DNA from: Coniferiporia sulphurascens
Taxonomy: Eukaryota; Basidiomycota; Agaricomycetes; Hymenochaetales; Hymenochaetaceae
Length of the DNA stretch: 64,000 nucleotides
NCBI GenBank assembly: GCA_002794785.1
Contig: NBBA01000002.1
Location: 2,542,001 to 2,606,000 of the forward strand
Direction of reading: 5' to 3'
Positions 23,485-35,639 of the stretch are shown here, piece after piece (the first letter of the stretch is position 1; every line of letters begins with the position of its first letter). The notes beneath the pieces were generated by a model, which made no database searches, was not told where the DNA came from, and saw only the letters and a program-made list of their open reading frames with translations. A program made the position numbers and the translations under genes.

Positions 23485-23939
23485 GGTGCAAAGAGTTGAC
23501 GAGTCGGCCGTGGACGTATCTTGCCAGTGAGAGCGCCGCAGTCGTCGGCAGCTCCGCTGGGGGCACGCATGCGTACCGAGTGACACGCTATGACCGCCTG
23601 TGACAGCACATCGTCTCAGGATCGACGTTAGTAGGTACTCTTACTCTGGTTTTCCTGCCAGTGCTCGGAAGGGAATGCAGGTAGTAGGACACCCGCGTAC
23701 AAGTCGTACAACTCAGAATCAACACCGTAGAGGGGAGAAGAATGGGTAATTGAACGTTCACGCTTAACGATACAGAGTAAAAGAAACCGCGTTATCATAA
23801 TTCGTGTCTGTAGTGCCGAGTCCATCCATCCATTCATCGTACACTATCCCAAGACAATAGGGAATGGCACGCAGTCCAGTCGTTCAGCAAGCGCCAAGGC
23901 GTGAAAAGGTTTTAAGAAAATCGTGTGACACGAATAACC
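23485..23939. other. Intergenic region upstream of SNX41
   Basis: These 455 bases lie between the SNX41 start and the CYSTM-type gene stop, both on the minus strand. They should contain the SNX41 promoter. No gene was seen. Confidence 0.45.
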
Positions 23940-24489
23940 TTAGAACAAGCATTCACAGAGGTCTGTATGTTGCCAGGCAGCAGCAGGCGTGAGTACAGCC
24001 ACTTCTCGCCAAAAACAACGTGCCCACCTTCGAGTGCGCAGCACAAACACATTCCGGCCAAGCAGGCCATGCACCCACCCCCGCCGCCTCCGCTGTTCTG
24101 CGGTTGTTGCCTGTTTTCGCGAGTGAGATGGTGAAAGGGCAAATGCGTATACTAGCAGAACGCACACATAAACCGGCTGCTGTTGGCCCCCGTATACGGG
24201 CTGCTGGCCTCCATAGGGTTGCTGGCCGTAGGGCGGTTGACCTCCGTAGCCGTACGCCTGCTGTGGTTGCTGCGGGTAGTAACCTCCCTAATACGCAAAA
24301 AAAGCGCAAAAGAGGAGCGTTATTATCAACGACACATTATTCTGTAGGTTCAGATTCAAGCAAATTGGCAACATACACCTTCAGGCCAGTGTCAGAACCG
24401 CATGCATATCAGCAGGAAGATAAAAGTGAGATACCTTGGGGAGGAGGATAATTTTGCTGCTGTCCGCCGTAATAATCTCTGCTGCTCAT
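23940..24489 (-). CDS. Small Gln/Gly/Tyr-rich CYSTM-type tail-anchored protein
   Basis: No single open frame covers this gene; it appears only after splicing. Exon 1 starts at the ATG at 24489 (MSSRDYYGGQQQNYPPPQ). Exon 2 carries repeated QQPYGG/QPPYGQ units. The junction GT|GTGCGT...ACAG|G leads to VQQPQNSGGGGGGCMACLAG and MCLCCALE, and G|GTGGGC...ACAG|AC ends with DLCECLF and a TAA at 23940-23942. A Gln/Pro/Tyr-rich head followed by a short Cys-rich hydrophobic tail is the CYSTM architecture, seen in small eukaryotic stress-tolerance proteins thought to sit at membranes by their C-terminus. The protein is about 90 residues. Placement is strong because four exons join in frame to a family-like end. 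Confidence 0.82.
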
Positions 24490-25286
24490 GATGGTTGGGA
24501 AGTGGGAGAAGAAGAGATGCTAAAAACAGCGCAACGTTGCGAACAGGCTTGACAATTTGTGGACACGCGGGCGGCAGCACAGCATGGGTAGGCGCTTACA
24601 GCCACGTGATTGGATAAGCGCCTTCTATCGGGACTTACCTCGTCATGTAGATTGAATAATGTGGACTGGAAGCTGCCAATAAAATAGTCGAATGCAGATG
24701 GGGTGCATGCACTGAAACACGCGTTATTTGGGTAAAAATAAATCGAGAAAATCGGTCGACTGCAAAAAGTAAAGTGGACTGTATTGGTGTCCGCCGATTT
24801 CCAGCAGTAGATACAGAGGGTAAAACATAGACATTTATTTGGGTCTGATACACATACGATTACTGACTTCATTTAGACATCAGTCCACATGAGTCGGAAT
24901 GATGGACCTAATAATAAAACGAAAATGGGGGGAATGATACTTGGACAAACAAAGAATTGCAAGATACACGCCGAATATCGAAGAAACGGAAGACAAGGCT
25001 ACATAGTGTACAGAAAAGGTGTGTATATATTAGTGCTCGACCATCCTTTGATGGGAGATTTTGGTGAGGGACTTGATTTGTTGAATGAATGACGCAGGGC
25101 ATGAGGGAGGAATGAGGTAGAGCCGGAGAAAATACGTGCAAGAGAACGAAAAGTAAACGAGGGAGCATTTTCTTCAATGAAACAGATTGATACAGGCATG
25201 ACCCGTGAACCATACAGAGTGGCCCAGAAGTAGGTCGTGAAACAAAAGGAGTGTTGACGTTGATGTTCCTCGGCGTTGTGCCGATT
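24490..25286. other. Region between the CYSTM-type gene and the acidic-protein gene
   Basis: These 797 bases should hold the promoter of the small gene and the 3' UTR of the gene ending at 25287, both on the minus strand. The open frames are short and motif-free. Confidence 0.45.
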
Positions 25287-27255
25287 TTATATACTTAATG
25301 AGGGGATAGACGATGAGCCGTGGTTGGAACGCTGCATGCCACTTGAGCTGCGGTTCTTTGAGTTCGGGAAGTGCTGGCGGACACTCGCTGCAGACGGTCC
25401 GAAAAAATTGCGATTGCGTTTCTTCTCCTTGCGCAGCTCTTTGCGCGACTTGATATTCTGCGCGTGGGCGTGGGCCGCATGCTGTCCCGAGAAGCCTAAG
25501 TACGCATGTTGCTGTTGATGGTGGTGATGGTGGTGACGCTCATTTGTGGGCGTGCTGTCTCCGTCACGCACAGGTAGAATTACCGGTGAAATCACGACTG
25601 GCATCCTGCCCAACCTACCCCCGCGCAAAGTGGTTTTTCGCGCGCCGGACCTCGGCATACCGCTACCGCTACCCGATTCCCAGAAGCTCGTATTCAACGG
25701 GCTTCCACGTAACATCCCACCAACGGCGGAGCCGTACGAGAAACCGTCGGCAGGACGAGGAGCGCGCGGCGTAGGAGGAACAGCACCCATCTTATCAACG
25801 TCCAGAGTGAGATCCCCCACTGTGCCCGCCACACGAGTCTTGCGGAAGGCATCAATTGGGATGTGGTCCCAACGCTGCAAGTTCTGTAGGTGCTTGTCAC
25901 GCTCTGTGTCTGACTCGCCTGTCTCAGACGCCGTTAATTCAGGCAGTGGGTTGTCCGATGGCTGAGACTCAAGCAAAGCGGTGTCGAGCACGTCGTCAAG
26001 CTTGATAGGCTCAGCGAGCTGGAATTCAGCGTCATCCGTAGACTCAAACCCAGACACCATTGCCTCATACGGAGAGCGCGAGGAGCCAAGGAGAGATGAG
26101 CGACGGGAGGTTCCCGAACAGCGATCGCTCTAAAGAGAAATATTAGCGACAGAAGCACGTCCAACAATAAAAAGTCGATACTGACATTGTGGCTGAGCAT
26201 TCCCAGCGAGTCGGCCCTTCTGCGTAACCTCCGAATAGCAGGATATGGGCAAGGAACAGACTCCCTGGCAGGACTATTGCCTGTATCCGCAATGACTACA
26301 CGCTTCGTCTTGTTACTTGTCTCGGGAGCGAAAGATCCCATCATTGGTGCATTTAGGATACCAGCAGTAGAAGTCCTAACTAGACTAGTGTCGACATTTT
26401 CCTTGTTCCCTGACAAGACCTTCCCTGAAAGTATGTCTCCAGGTCTCGGGGTTGGCCTATGGGAATCACGATTCTTAGATAGCGAGGAAAAGGCTGACAA
26501 TGTTCTTCCTCGTTCATCACGACCTTGCACGGGACTGCTGACAGTCGACATCGGGTCTATCGCGCCGAGCGATGCCGGAAAACGGAGCAATACCATGTTG
26601 CGGGGAGTAGCAATTCCGTCGACGTCAACATATTCGTCCTCAGTCGTATCCCCTCCGTCACTGTCCTCGAAAATCTCAACGCCGTCTTCCTCCTCAGGGT
26701 CCTGGAGGTCATCATTGTCGAACATGGCAACAGCCTCCTCCTCCTCGGAAGTTGCCATCATAGCGTCAGCATCTTCAAAGCCAGGGATGGCGAAGTCCAG
26801 GGCTTGGCCAAAGGGTGCATCGCGATTCAGGTGCGAAACACCGAAATCGAGCAGACTGTCTTTGAGACTGTTTGAAAGCAGTAAGTGGTCCCAGCCTTGC
26901 CCAAAAGGTAGGTTCTCCACGCCACTGCGTTCAAGGCCGACAAAGGGCGCCAAGAAGCCAGCGGCTGCAACTTCTGACAAACGCATTACATCGAAGCCTG
27001 AGTTGAAACCTCCATCCTCTACGTCCATTTCCTCTTCATGATTGCCGTCATCTTGACCAGATCCATCCTCCGCATTTTCCATCTCGTCATTGTCTGAGCC
27101 GTCAGCTGTCGAATCGCTCAGATTAGCAAAGAATAGGTCCGCATCGAAGCTGTCTTCCTCGTCGTCTGTCCATCCAGTGGCGACCCCGGCGTAACGCATC
27201 AAGCGCTGAACGCCGGGGCCATTTGCATCTTCATCTTCATCTCCTTCATCGCCTT

Positions 27256-27287
<32 letters not shown>

Positions 27288-28483
27288 GCCTCGTTTTCAT
27301 CGTCGCTATCCACACCCATATCTGCGTCACTACTCTCATCAACACCGACGCTCCGTTTACGGACATAGATCTCCCAATCACGATGTTCACGTTTACGTTG
27401 AGCGTGCTCAATAGCTTCCTTGAATGGGTTCTCAGCACTCTTAGGGTGTTGGAAATGCGTCTCTTTATCGGTCTCGGTCTCGGAATCCGAGTCCGAATCA
27501 GAAGAAGAACCATTCGATGATGACGAAAACGCGGAAATGAATGTCGGAAGACCGAAAGCATGCATATCGTCTCCTTCGTCTTCATCATCGTTCAGTTCGC
27601 TAAGCTCTGAGCTTTCGTAGTCTTCGACGACCGCCTGTCGCCTTTTTTTCTGTTGCTGCGGCAATCCCAGTTGCTGTTGCTGAGCCCTCCGTAACTGCGC
27701 CTTCGCCCGACTCGCAGCCGCAGCTCCATGTAGCTTCTTCCCCTTTTTCTTCGCACCACCTGACTTCGGCAGTGCGGTCTTGCGTGAAGACATCTGCTTC
27801 GCGTGCCGCACGAGACCCACGTTGTCCATCGATAGACCGATGCCAGCGCCCGCATATCTTGCCCCCGTTCCGACCTTCGCTGCCTCGCGCGCTGCGACGA
27901 CAGCCTTCGTGGGCCGGCCACGCTTTTTCGGGATAGAACCATCTGCATTGAGGTACCCTCCAGCACTCCCACTCGAGACACTGGATTGACCGAGGGTAAA
28001 AAAGACGTCGGCTGGAGATGTGTCGTCTCCATCGACGCTTCCGCCGGCGAATGTCGTCTCTGACACACTCTTTGACTTCTTCTTGAACGTGGGCGCACGT
28101 ACGTTGACAGATTTGCCGTTGGTGCTGCTGCCTGCGCGTGGCTGCGCTTTGGAGGGAAGTGTGAGCTTGATTTTTAGCGAGGGATGCCCTAAGCTGTGAA
28201 CCGACGCGTAGCTGTCGTTTATTTTGGGAGCGGCAAGGGGCGCATAGCCATTTTGATAATTCTGGGACGGAGGGGGGGACGCGACTTGGGTAATATTCCG
28301 TGTCCTGTTTGCGCAGGTGCACTCGCTCTCGCACACGGGGCATATGTCGTCGTCGTCGTCCATGTCGTTCGTCAGCATCGATTGCGAGGGGGAGTTGCTT
28401 CCTCCTCCTTCGTCTAAGATATAGGCGTAAGTAGACGACATTGAGGGAGTCTGGATCTGATGCTTGGGACGGTCTGACGCCAA
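25287..28483 (-). CDS. Large acidic, low-complexity nuclear-type protein
   Basis: A long exon runs from the ATG at 28483 (a second Met at 28441 gives MSSTYAYILDEGG) to an intron after LSHN. A final exon then ends with TAA at 25287. Near the N-terminus lies a Cys cluster, DICPVCESECTCAN, that could bind a metal. A Lys/Arg-rich stretch (GGAKKKGKKLHGAAAASRAK) looks like a nuclear localisation signal. Then come Ser/Asp and Glu runs (about ten Glu near 27250-27290), and two better-ordered blocks: GWTDDEEDSFDADLFFANLS and, in the last exon, RWDHIPIDAFRKTR. A His/Gln run lies near 25510-25545. The two ordered blocks look like conserved motifs, and a distant link to Ifh1-type ribosomal-protein gene coactivators came to mind, but I cannot confirm it. 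Its divergent neighbour is the ribosome-biogenesis gene BFR2. Confidence 0.85.
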
Positions 28484-28927
28484 TGTGTCAGTTTAAATGC
28501 CACAGACGGGTATATGTGATAGATGAAAAGGGAGAAGCAGGATATATGCGCGAAGACTATATAGATTTACGATGATAAAAAAACATGCGGCTGGGCCTCG
28601 CTCTCGGGTAGGAGTTCCTGGTGCGACCACAGGGCCGCGGAATTTGGAAGCTCTGGACTCACTGTGAGTATGATAATCTTGAGGCATTGTTTGGTGCAGA
28701 TGAACATGGGCGCAGTGCAGACTCCAGGATGGCTCGTCTTTTTGACAAAATCCGCTGGCTGTTGGTGCCAACGGGAGTTGGGAGGATGGGTGAGGGTTGT
28801 TGGGAAGGATGTTGCGAGCCGAGCAATCTTTCCTTTATTACATACACCATCAATTTTAGTGAACTTGGTCCGGACGGCTGATCTTCCCACGAATACGGTT
28901 CCATGTGTCCCTCTGCAAGTCACGACC
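28484..28927. promoter_or_regulatory. Divergent promoter region, acidic-protein gene / BFR2
   Basis: These 444 bases lie between two divergent start codons. No strong TATA or CCAAT box was picked out. Plus-strand frames run through it but contain no family motif, so it is read as 5' flanking sequence for both genes. Confidence 0.5.
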
Positions 28928-30754
28928 ATGTCCTTGAAGCGTGCGCAGGTTCTCCTCCCCGACATATCCCCTTATTTACCTTTCGTTCTCTTGCAGGGAT
29001 ATCTTTGGCTCAACAGCTCGCACATCTTGACCAGCCCGCGCCCTCAGGTCCGTCATCAAATCGCTCCGTGCAGCAGTTCTTTTTCTAACGCGTCCGCACG
29101 TGCGCAGATTTTGACCCGGAGGATGCTACAACCGAAGGCGCCGGCCAAGAGGACGCCATTGAGCAATCTGGAAATGCGGGAAGAGAGCATTATGTCGATG
29201 TTGGGACGTCTGCGCTCCGTAAATTGCACGACAACGTTTCAGATCCCAAGTACATTGGCGTGCGAGTCTTGAGGAAGCAGCTTGAGGACAGTGACGCAGA
29301 GATGTCCGACGACGAACTCGACGCTAAGGTTATACCTGTGACCTCTGAAGAAGACAGCGTGGGCGGAGAAAGCGCGAAAGACAGCGAGGAAGATGATGGT
29401 GAGGGCTCGGGAGAAATAACCCGGTTAAACCACGTCTTGGAGGCTGCGCCGACGGCTTCCTCCGTCCCACTACCCGAAAACGACCTCTCATCGACACTTA
29501 AACGTACACGCGACGAGGAGCGTAAAAAGGGCAAGTCGGTTTCGAGGCAGCTTGTAAGCAATTTGCATTGAGTCCTTCCCTAACCCATCTCACACTCCTT
29601 TTCAGGCCATGTATGATAGTCTATTGGACGCTCGCATTAGATTGCAGAAGTGTGTTACATCCATGAACAGGCTACCTGACGCTTCGGGGATTCCCAACTA
29701 TCTCTTGGAGCCGGAGTCACGCGACGCTGCGAATGCGATGCTCGCAGAAGCCGTATCCCTTGCGGATGACTTATACGAGCTACAGGAGGTGAGACTAGCC
29801 CGCTTCAATCAGAAAGGGGCCCATCTTGACAAGATATTAAGAAATTGATGGTACCGGGAGATTCCGTCAAGCCCCCTTCTCGTAAACGCCGAAAATTAGA
29901 TGAGGAGCCTAACGCAGAGCATGACTGGGAGGAAGAACTCCAAGAAAGCGCAACCGATTTCGCAAATCTAGAGTCTGCGTGAGTATATATACCGGTTTCT
30001 CTCCGAGACCCTGATTTCCTGAGACTATTTTTTTTTCACAACAAGTTTGCATCCTTACGTCCTCACTACACTTCAAAAGTGGTCAAATAAGGTTCTAGCG
30101 ATCTCCCCTTCCGCCTTGCTTCCTTCCAACCGCACGAAATTTTCCGGGAACAAGGCAAACCATGTCAAAAGCGCCGTGCAGCTAGTCGATGAGGCACTGC
30201 TTGACCACAAGGCGCTCGTCTCCCGCACACGTATCTGGCGCGGAAAAGGTTCAAGGGTTGGGTCTAAAGGCGGGAATGACTCTGAAACCCAAAATTTTGC
30301 TGGCACAAAAATTTCTGCTGATGCCAACGCTATTGACATTTTCGACGACACCGATTTCTATCAGGCTCTCTTGCGTGAGGTCATTGATATGCGTTCAGGC
30401 GCCGGCGGCGCAAGACCCGATGGTCTAGACGATGCGGCCGCAAACTGGCGCGCTGCACAAAAGCAGCAAAAGGCGCGACGTGCAAGTACGGTCGACACTC
30501 GCGCAAGTAAGGGTCGCAAGTTACGCTTTGAGGTCCACGAAAAGCTTCAGAATTTCATGGCGCCCGCCCCACCACCTTCAGTACCAGGTGGCTCGTTATG
30601 GCACGAGGCGCAGATTGACGAGCTGTTCGCAGGGTTACTCGGGAAGGGTTTTGCGACAGAAGTAGGAAGGGATGTGCCAGAAAAAGATGGCCCGCCGTCG
30701 ATGGATATCGATGTGGGACAGGCCTTGAAGGGTGGGTTCAGGGTATTCGGATAG
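28928..30754 (+). CDS. BFR2: Ribosome-biogenesis factor Bfr2/AATF (TRAUB family)
   Basis: Bfr2/AATF belongs to the small-subunit processome that processes pre-18S rRNA in the nucleolus. The preferred start is the ATG at 28928 with a 13-base exon, spliced C|GTGCGC...GCAG|GG to read MSLKRISLAQQLAHLDQ. A junction G|GTCCGT...GCAG|AT joins SDFDPEDATTEGAG. Then come YIGVRVLRKQLEDSDAEM, acidic tracts, and the AATF block MYDSLLDARIRLQKCVTSMN and DDLYELQEKLMVPGD. After DWEEELQESATDFANLESAL, the TRAUB domain follows: WSNKVLAISPS, LLDHKALVSRTRIWRGKG, IFDDTDFYQALLREVIDMRS and ASKGRKLRFEVHEKLQNFMA. The end is GGFRVFG, TAG at 30752-30754. The alternative ATG at 28903 would also splice in frame. Identification is secure; the start is less so. 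Confidence 0.94.
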
Positions 30755-33700
30755 GTTGCTTGGTTGTTGTATTCTCTTTTTTCTTGAGCCCCCACGCAAA
30801 AATCTGATTTTATGGTGTATCCATGGTATTTCGAAGTTTGAGCGGACGGTACTCCGGACGCTGCCAAAAAAATCGGCATGTCTCACACGACAGTCGAATA
30901 GGCGGGCACCATCGCCGTTCGAGTCACTGGTCCCGGTACAAGTTACTACCCGGCGAACGTCAGAAGACCGTGAATGTCATACACATTTCAATTGCCGTGA
31001 TTCTGCAGATTCGCAGCAGAAATACATTGGACGACGGTTCAGCCCTCCTGAGTGCATAGGAGGTCATCAAGTGACATGTCCTCCTGGGTTGTGCTCCAGT
31101 TACTAACTTCAACTTTTCTTTTACTGTGCAAATGCCCTTGCAACGATGTTCTGAGTCTTCTCGCAAATCTCACACCCACTCTCGTGGGTGTGGTTAATCG
31201 ACTCAGCTATGGAAACTCCCCTTTAACTGCTGTATCAGAGACGCCTTCAAGTTGTTGTCTGAGAAGGTCGCCCTGTGTTCAACAAGCTCCGAAAACCAGC
31301 AGAGGGACATAGACGTCCTGAATGGTGATGGCAGACTGACGCTAAAAAGCACAATTATTATTCTGGTATACTGGGCGACGATTACAGTAGATTCATGTGC
31401 TGACATTAATCTTGGCCTCAATATTACTAATGGATCCACCAAGACGTGGCTATCGCTCTTCCCGCAACTAGATGAGCCGAATGACCTGTTTCAGCGCCTC
31501 AGTGGCAAAAGCCTCCACTCTGCAGCACATCCGATCTTTCAGTCCCTATGCAGAGATAGGCACTAAGGGAAATCAAGACCGCACGGGGCGGTTTGCCATT
31601 TGCAATCATCTAGGAATTCCTATAGTGAAGTGAGGACGAACCTTGATCTGCGAGCAACAAATGCCGAGGGGGACTTATAAATGCGCTAATCTAAACATCG
31701 ATATGAGTTCAAGTACCTGCGAGTATATCCACGATAGCTAATTATATGAAACTTTTAATGCGAATGTTGCCTTTCGGGCGTATGAGGCCATGATACCATA
31801 TAACCATTTTAAGCAACAGTGCAGATCATAGATATTGTTGGCACAGCCACTTGCTTCTTTCGGCTTTAGTCGGTGATGGTCTCCCAGCTTATAAAATCAA
31901 GTATTTTGAGCATCGCGCAACCTTAAAAATCCGATACATTCTACTAAATATTGAAGATACATGTAGCTCCGACGCATACGGTGTAGAGGTAAAAGGGAGC
32001 AAGTCTAGCGCAGAAAAATATTCGTACGGAGCCTCAAGGATGCTAATTAGCGACCGATGCAGGGTCGAACGGGCGGGTACCGAACACGAATTTCGGCAAT
32101 CCTAACTTGTTTAAACACAGACACGGATTTCTTTTTTTTTTCAAAGCCAGCTCCGAGCCGTTCATGCGAGAAAACCATTTTTATTTTCTATCGGGACATT
32201 TTCTGTAGGTTAATTGACGTTCTAAAATAAAATAAAAGCTTAGTAACAGAGGGTGCATACACACGTAATTCGGAGAGAATACATACTATCTTCAGATAGT
32301 CCACACACAATGTGAGCGTCAACAAGGTACCTCGATGGTGTTAATTTCCAGCAACCTTGAGGTTGCAGCCAGGCAGGGTGATAATGGCGGATCGGGCCGA
32401 AAGGCCCGGGCAAGCGCAGCGTATCTGCAAACTTTGACTGGATGCTACCGAGACCTTATACTTGAGGCCGCCACTCGGATTGGCGTCGGTGATTGGCACT
32501 AATGGTAAGCGTGGCAAGAAGCGAATGCCAATTCAGCACGAGGAATGGAACGGAAGTGCGAACAGATTTTGAGCCTTTAACAGCCTCCTTTTGGACCAGT
32601 AAAGCGAGTAGTTGAAGAACTTGCTACATATGAGAAGGTGCTGTGTGGCTTGAAATATCAGATTCTCCTTATGGTGGTTTCCGAAATGAGCGCCAGTGTT
32701 TATCTAGTCTTTGGCAGAATGCTTCTACAACGCCGGCGAGGCGTGTACGCGATAAGAAATGACACGTAAACGTTGTGCCATAGGAGGTGGAACGTGGGTG
32801 AAGGAAGGGCAGAAAATACCTTCGGGGTGAAAGATCAGACCGGTAATAAAGATCCTTGTATTAGAGCCAACACTACCCATCGGTGAAATTGTTCTGTCCA
32901 TATGACTCCGGGGAAGCGAGTTAAACGGCCAGTACCATTACATCTTCCCCATAAAAACGTTCGTTAATGTCGGGGCTTTTCTATGCATACGCATGATGCG
33001 AACACACACCTCCCTTCACACCGAGTCGCTGGGATAGTGGGCTTTATCGCCGTCACGAAAGTTCCGTTTACCCCCCGAGCTGAGCGGGCGTGCCCGTGAG
33101 CAGTCGGTCAGTAGCGGGGAGCCATGTGAGGTATGCCGTTGTCAGTTCCCAGAATACCTGTGCACGCTGCTCTCGTACACCCGGGAAATTATTGGCATGG
33201 GGTTAAACCATTTTTGTCGGACAAAAACGTTCTACATGTGAAGCAACACTCAAGACGCTCCAATAACTTGTGCCTGTTTGCTTCAATTAATCCGAAAAGG
33301 CCGCTCCGACGAAAAATAGCGGCGCGACGTACGCGCTTTACGACGCAGCCAGATATTGGTCCCGCTAGAGAAGGCCCTGTAGATTTCTGCGGAAGTCGTT
33401 GCGTGTGTGTTGCGTGATGCAAACAAGCCTTTAAATAATCCGGAATGATAGTGAAGCCCAGGTCCGAGTCCAAACGTGGGGAAAAGATTGAGATTGGCTT
33501 GGGAATTGAGGTCAGACTTTTCGCTAGGACGATCTATGAGGCCGACGAGGAGGCTGACCACACATATAAGGTAGTTGACCGAAAGATGGAAATTCGCCGG
33601 CGAGCGCGAAGGTGTATAGGCCTGGTTAGTGGACTTCTTTTCCTTGCTGAACCGTCAGAACAAGGCTTCACGTGAACGGGAGGAATTGACAGAGTTATCA

Positions 33701-34019
33701 TCGGCGATGGATCAAAGGACGAGTATGACAACGCCCTGAGTCCTTGCAACACTGGCAGGTATGTCTTGATCTTACAATTTCAATCGGGTTGTTTCTAACG
33801 AATAATAAAAGGCCTGGTGGTTTCGAGTCCTCTATAGAATCCGTTGTCCCCGCCAATTTCGTGGAGATTGGTCAGGCCTGTGGTAGAGTTTAACATCTTA
33901 AATTTAACCAAACACGCCAAACACCAGGAACCTCCACAGTATATGGCGCTTCAACCTCGGGTAGATCTGAGAAGATACTTGACGGACCTTGCGAAATCCG
34001 CGTACAGGAGTGAACCGAG
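30755..34019. other. Gene-poor block, left part
   Basis: About 3.3 kb follow BFR2 with no recognised gene. Open frames at 31252-31566 (+) and 33445-33675 (+) are the longest plausible ones but carry no motif. A short GC hairpin (GGGCC-GAAA-GGCCC) lies near 32395. An all-T run (10 bases) is at 32132. I see no transposase or reverse-transcriptase signature. Confidence 0.45.
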
Positions 34020-34380
34020 ATGAATGACATCGAACACGCTCGAATGTTGTTCGATTCTCTCATAAGATCGAATACAAAGCATTAAAAAAAAACCCTGTTG
34101 CATTTGCTGCTGCATATGTGGAAGAAATCGCGGAGCGTATAGCTTCTGGTCGCAAGCTCATTGAAACTGACTGCGAGTATTTTTCCAAAGAGCAAAGACG
34201 TGCGTTTAGAGGCTTTACACTGCCTTGTTACCGTGCAGAACTTGGCAACCATATTGTATATACGCGCTTTTCGAAATAGACCAGGCGGGAAAGTTATATT
34301 GGAAAATGCCGCGCAGCAATATTAATGTTCCGCAAAACGTGGATCTAGTTGAAGGTATATCGTTGAAGCAGGAAACATAG
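34020..34380 (+). pseudogene. Broken unidentified coding relic (two frame breaks)
   Basis: Three successive plus-strand frames are each open and look like ordered protein: MNDIEHARMLFDSLIRSNTK from 34020; then AFAAAYVEEIAERIASGRKL and RAFRGFTLPCYRAELGNHIV; then FEIDQAGKLYWKMPRSNINV, ending with TAG at 34378-34380. The first break coincides with a run of nine A at 34084-34092, the second lies near 34260. No splice signals explain the switches well. The composition is that of a real protein, but I do not recognise the family. A short intron or sequencing indels are alternatives. Confidence 0.4.
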
Positions 34381-35639
34381 TCGAAACTCGGAAGAGCGGG
34401 CATTGCGCAAAGGTACCATTCATTTTTTCCTGCTGTTTGTGCTGCAAATTAATACAATAACTCCTTTCAAGCCCCTGAACAAATTCTAAATTCCGCACAC
34501 TTGTGGAAGGAAACCGTCAACCATAGGGATTCAAAAATAAACACAGATATTCCACTCCCCCGTGCAAGGAGGATTCGTAGACGGAGGGCCAGGGTGAGGC
34601 ACGGAGCATAAATCCTGAGGTCGTCGAAAACGATCGAGATGGGTGTGCGCAGGTCACGCAGACACTAGGTGATCCTGATCCCAGAGCGGAGGCTGAAGAA
34701 GGCGGAACGTTGCAAGAGCGGAGGTTCTAGGAGAACATGTAAGGTCGTTATCAAGGCGACTGTGAGTACGAAACGTGAGGGGGGGGACAGAACGCATATG
34801 TAGGCCAGAAGGCGCGGAATACGATCGATTCGGCTTAAATTATCCTTGCGTATGCGCTTGCGCGCGGACTGCGGGGGTGCGCCAGTCGGGCGCGCCAAGG
34901 GCACTCGCAGTACAGGTGGATCCCTTGGATCCCTTCCGCGTCGCACTCTGCAGACGCGCAGCGCTGCACCGCCATCCGGACGATTAGTCCCATCGCATTT
35001 CTGTTCCGGTCAGAACGCAAGCAAGATCGAGAAAACGCGCCATTGGTTTTCTCGGGACGTAGTGGCGAATCGCGGTGACATCTGGGCGTGATAGCTACGC
35101 TTCGGATGCTAGTACACAACGACGGTGGGTCCATCCCCCTTGCTCTTTTGACGACTCGTCTCTTCAGCCAAGCAAACTATGTTGCCTCTTTAAGGAAGGC
35201 TGGGAGAAGGCGATTGGACAGTGCTTCTGTGTGGACCGCGTCTGCACCATGGATTGAGTTGGTAAACCGTGGCGAAAGACATCGCTACCCCCGAAAAGAA
35301 AACGACGGGAGTCCTGAAGTTCGTAGGGCGGGGGCACTCGAGTTAGCTAAGCAGACGTCTGATTCTCCTGGTGCTCGTCTGTCATGGTCTTGCGGGAAGT
35401 AATGGTAAATATCACTTTTACACTGTTCAAGGAACCGATCTTCATGCTCTGTGGCGCGTTTTCCCCACCGTACGTGTGTACTGCCGGTTTCGTTAATGTT
35501 GGCGACATGTGGAACGTGATATTTAGGACTTACCGTGTGTTATTCAGGGTGTTCGTCTCCCCACAATGTAAAGTATCCGATGTTGCATCAGATGATGGTC
35601 TGTCCCCCTTCTTATTATTATCGTGGGCTTTCTGGATCT
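34381..35639. other. Gene-poor block, centre
   Basis: These 1.26 kb lie between the two relics and show no recognised gene. I looked for the N-terminal half of the peroxidase (distal-His RxxFHDA motif and GGGADGS) upstream of 35640 and did not find it. Confidence 0.45.

Noticed and set aside
26187..27041. 284-codon plus-strand open frame
   Set aside because: It lies antisense to the long acidic-protein exon and mirrors its biased codons (Ser-rich complement of Asp/Glu-rich DNA). No motif.
33800..33850. GGTTTCGAGTCC-like segment recalling a tRNA B box
   Set aside because: No matching A box or cloverleaf can be folded around it.
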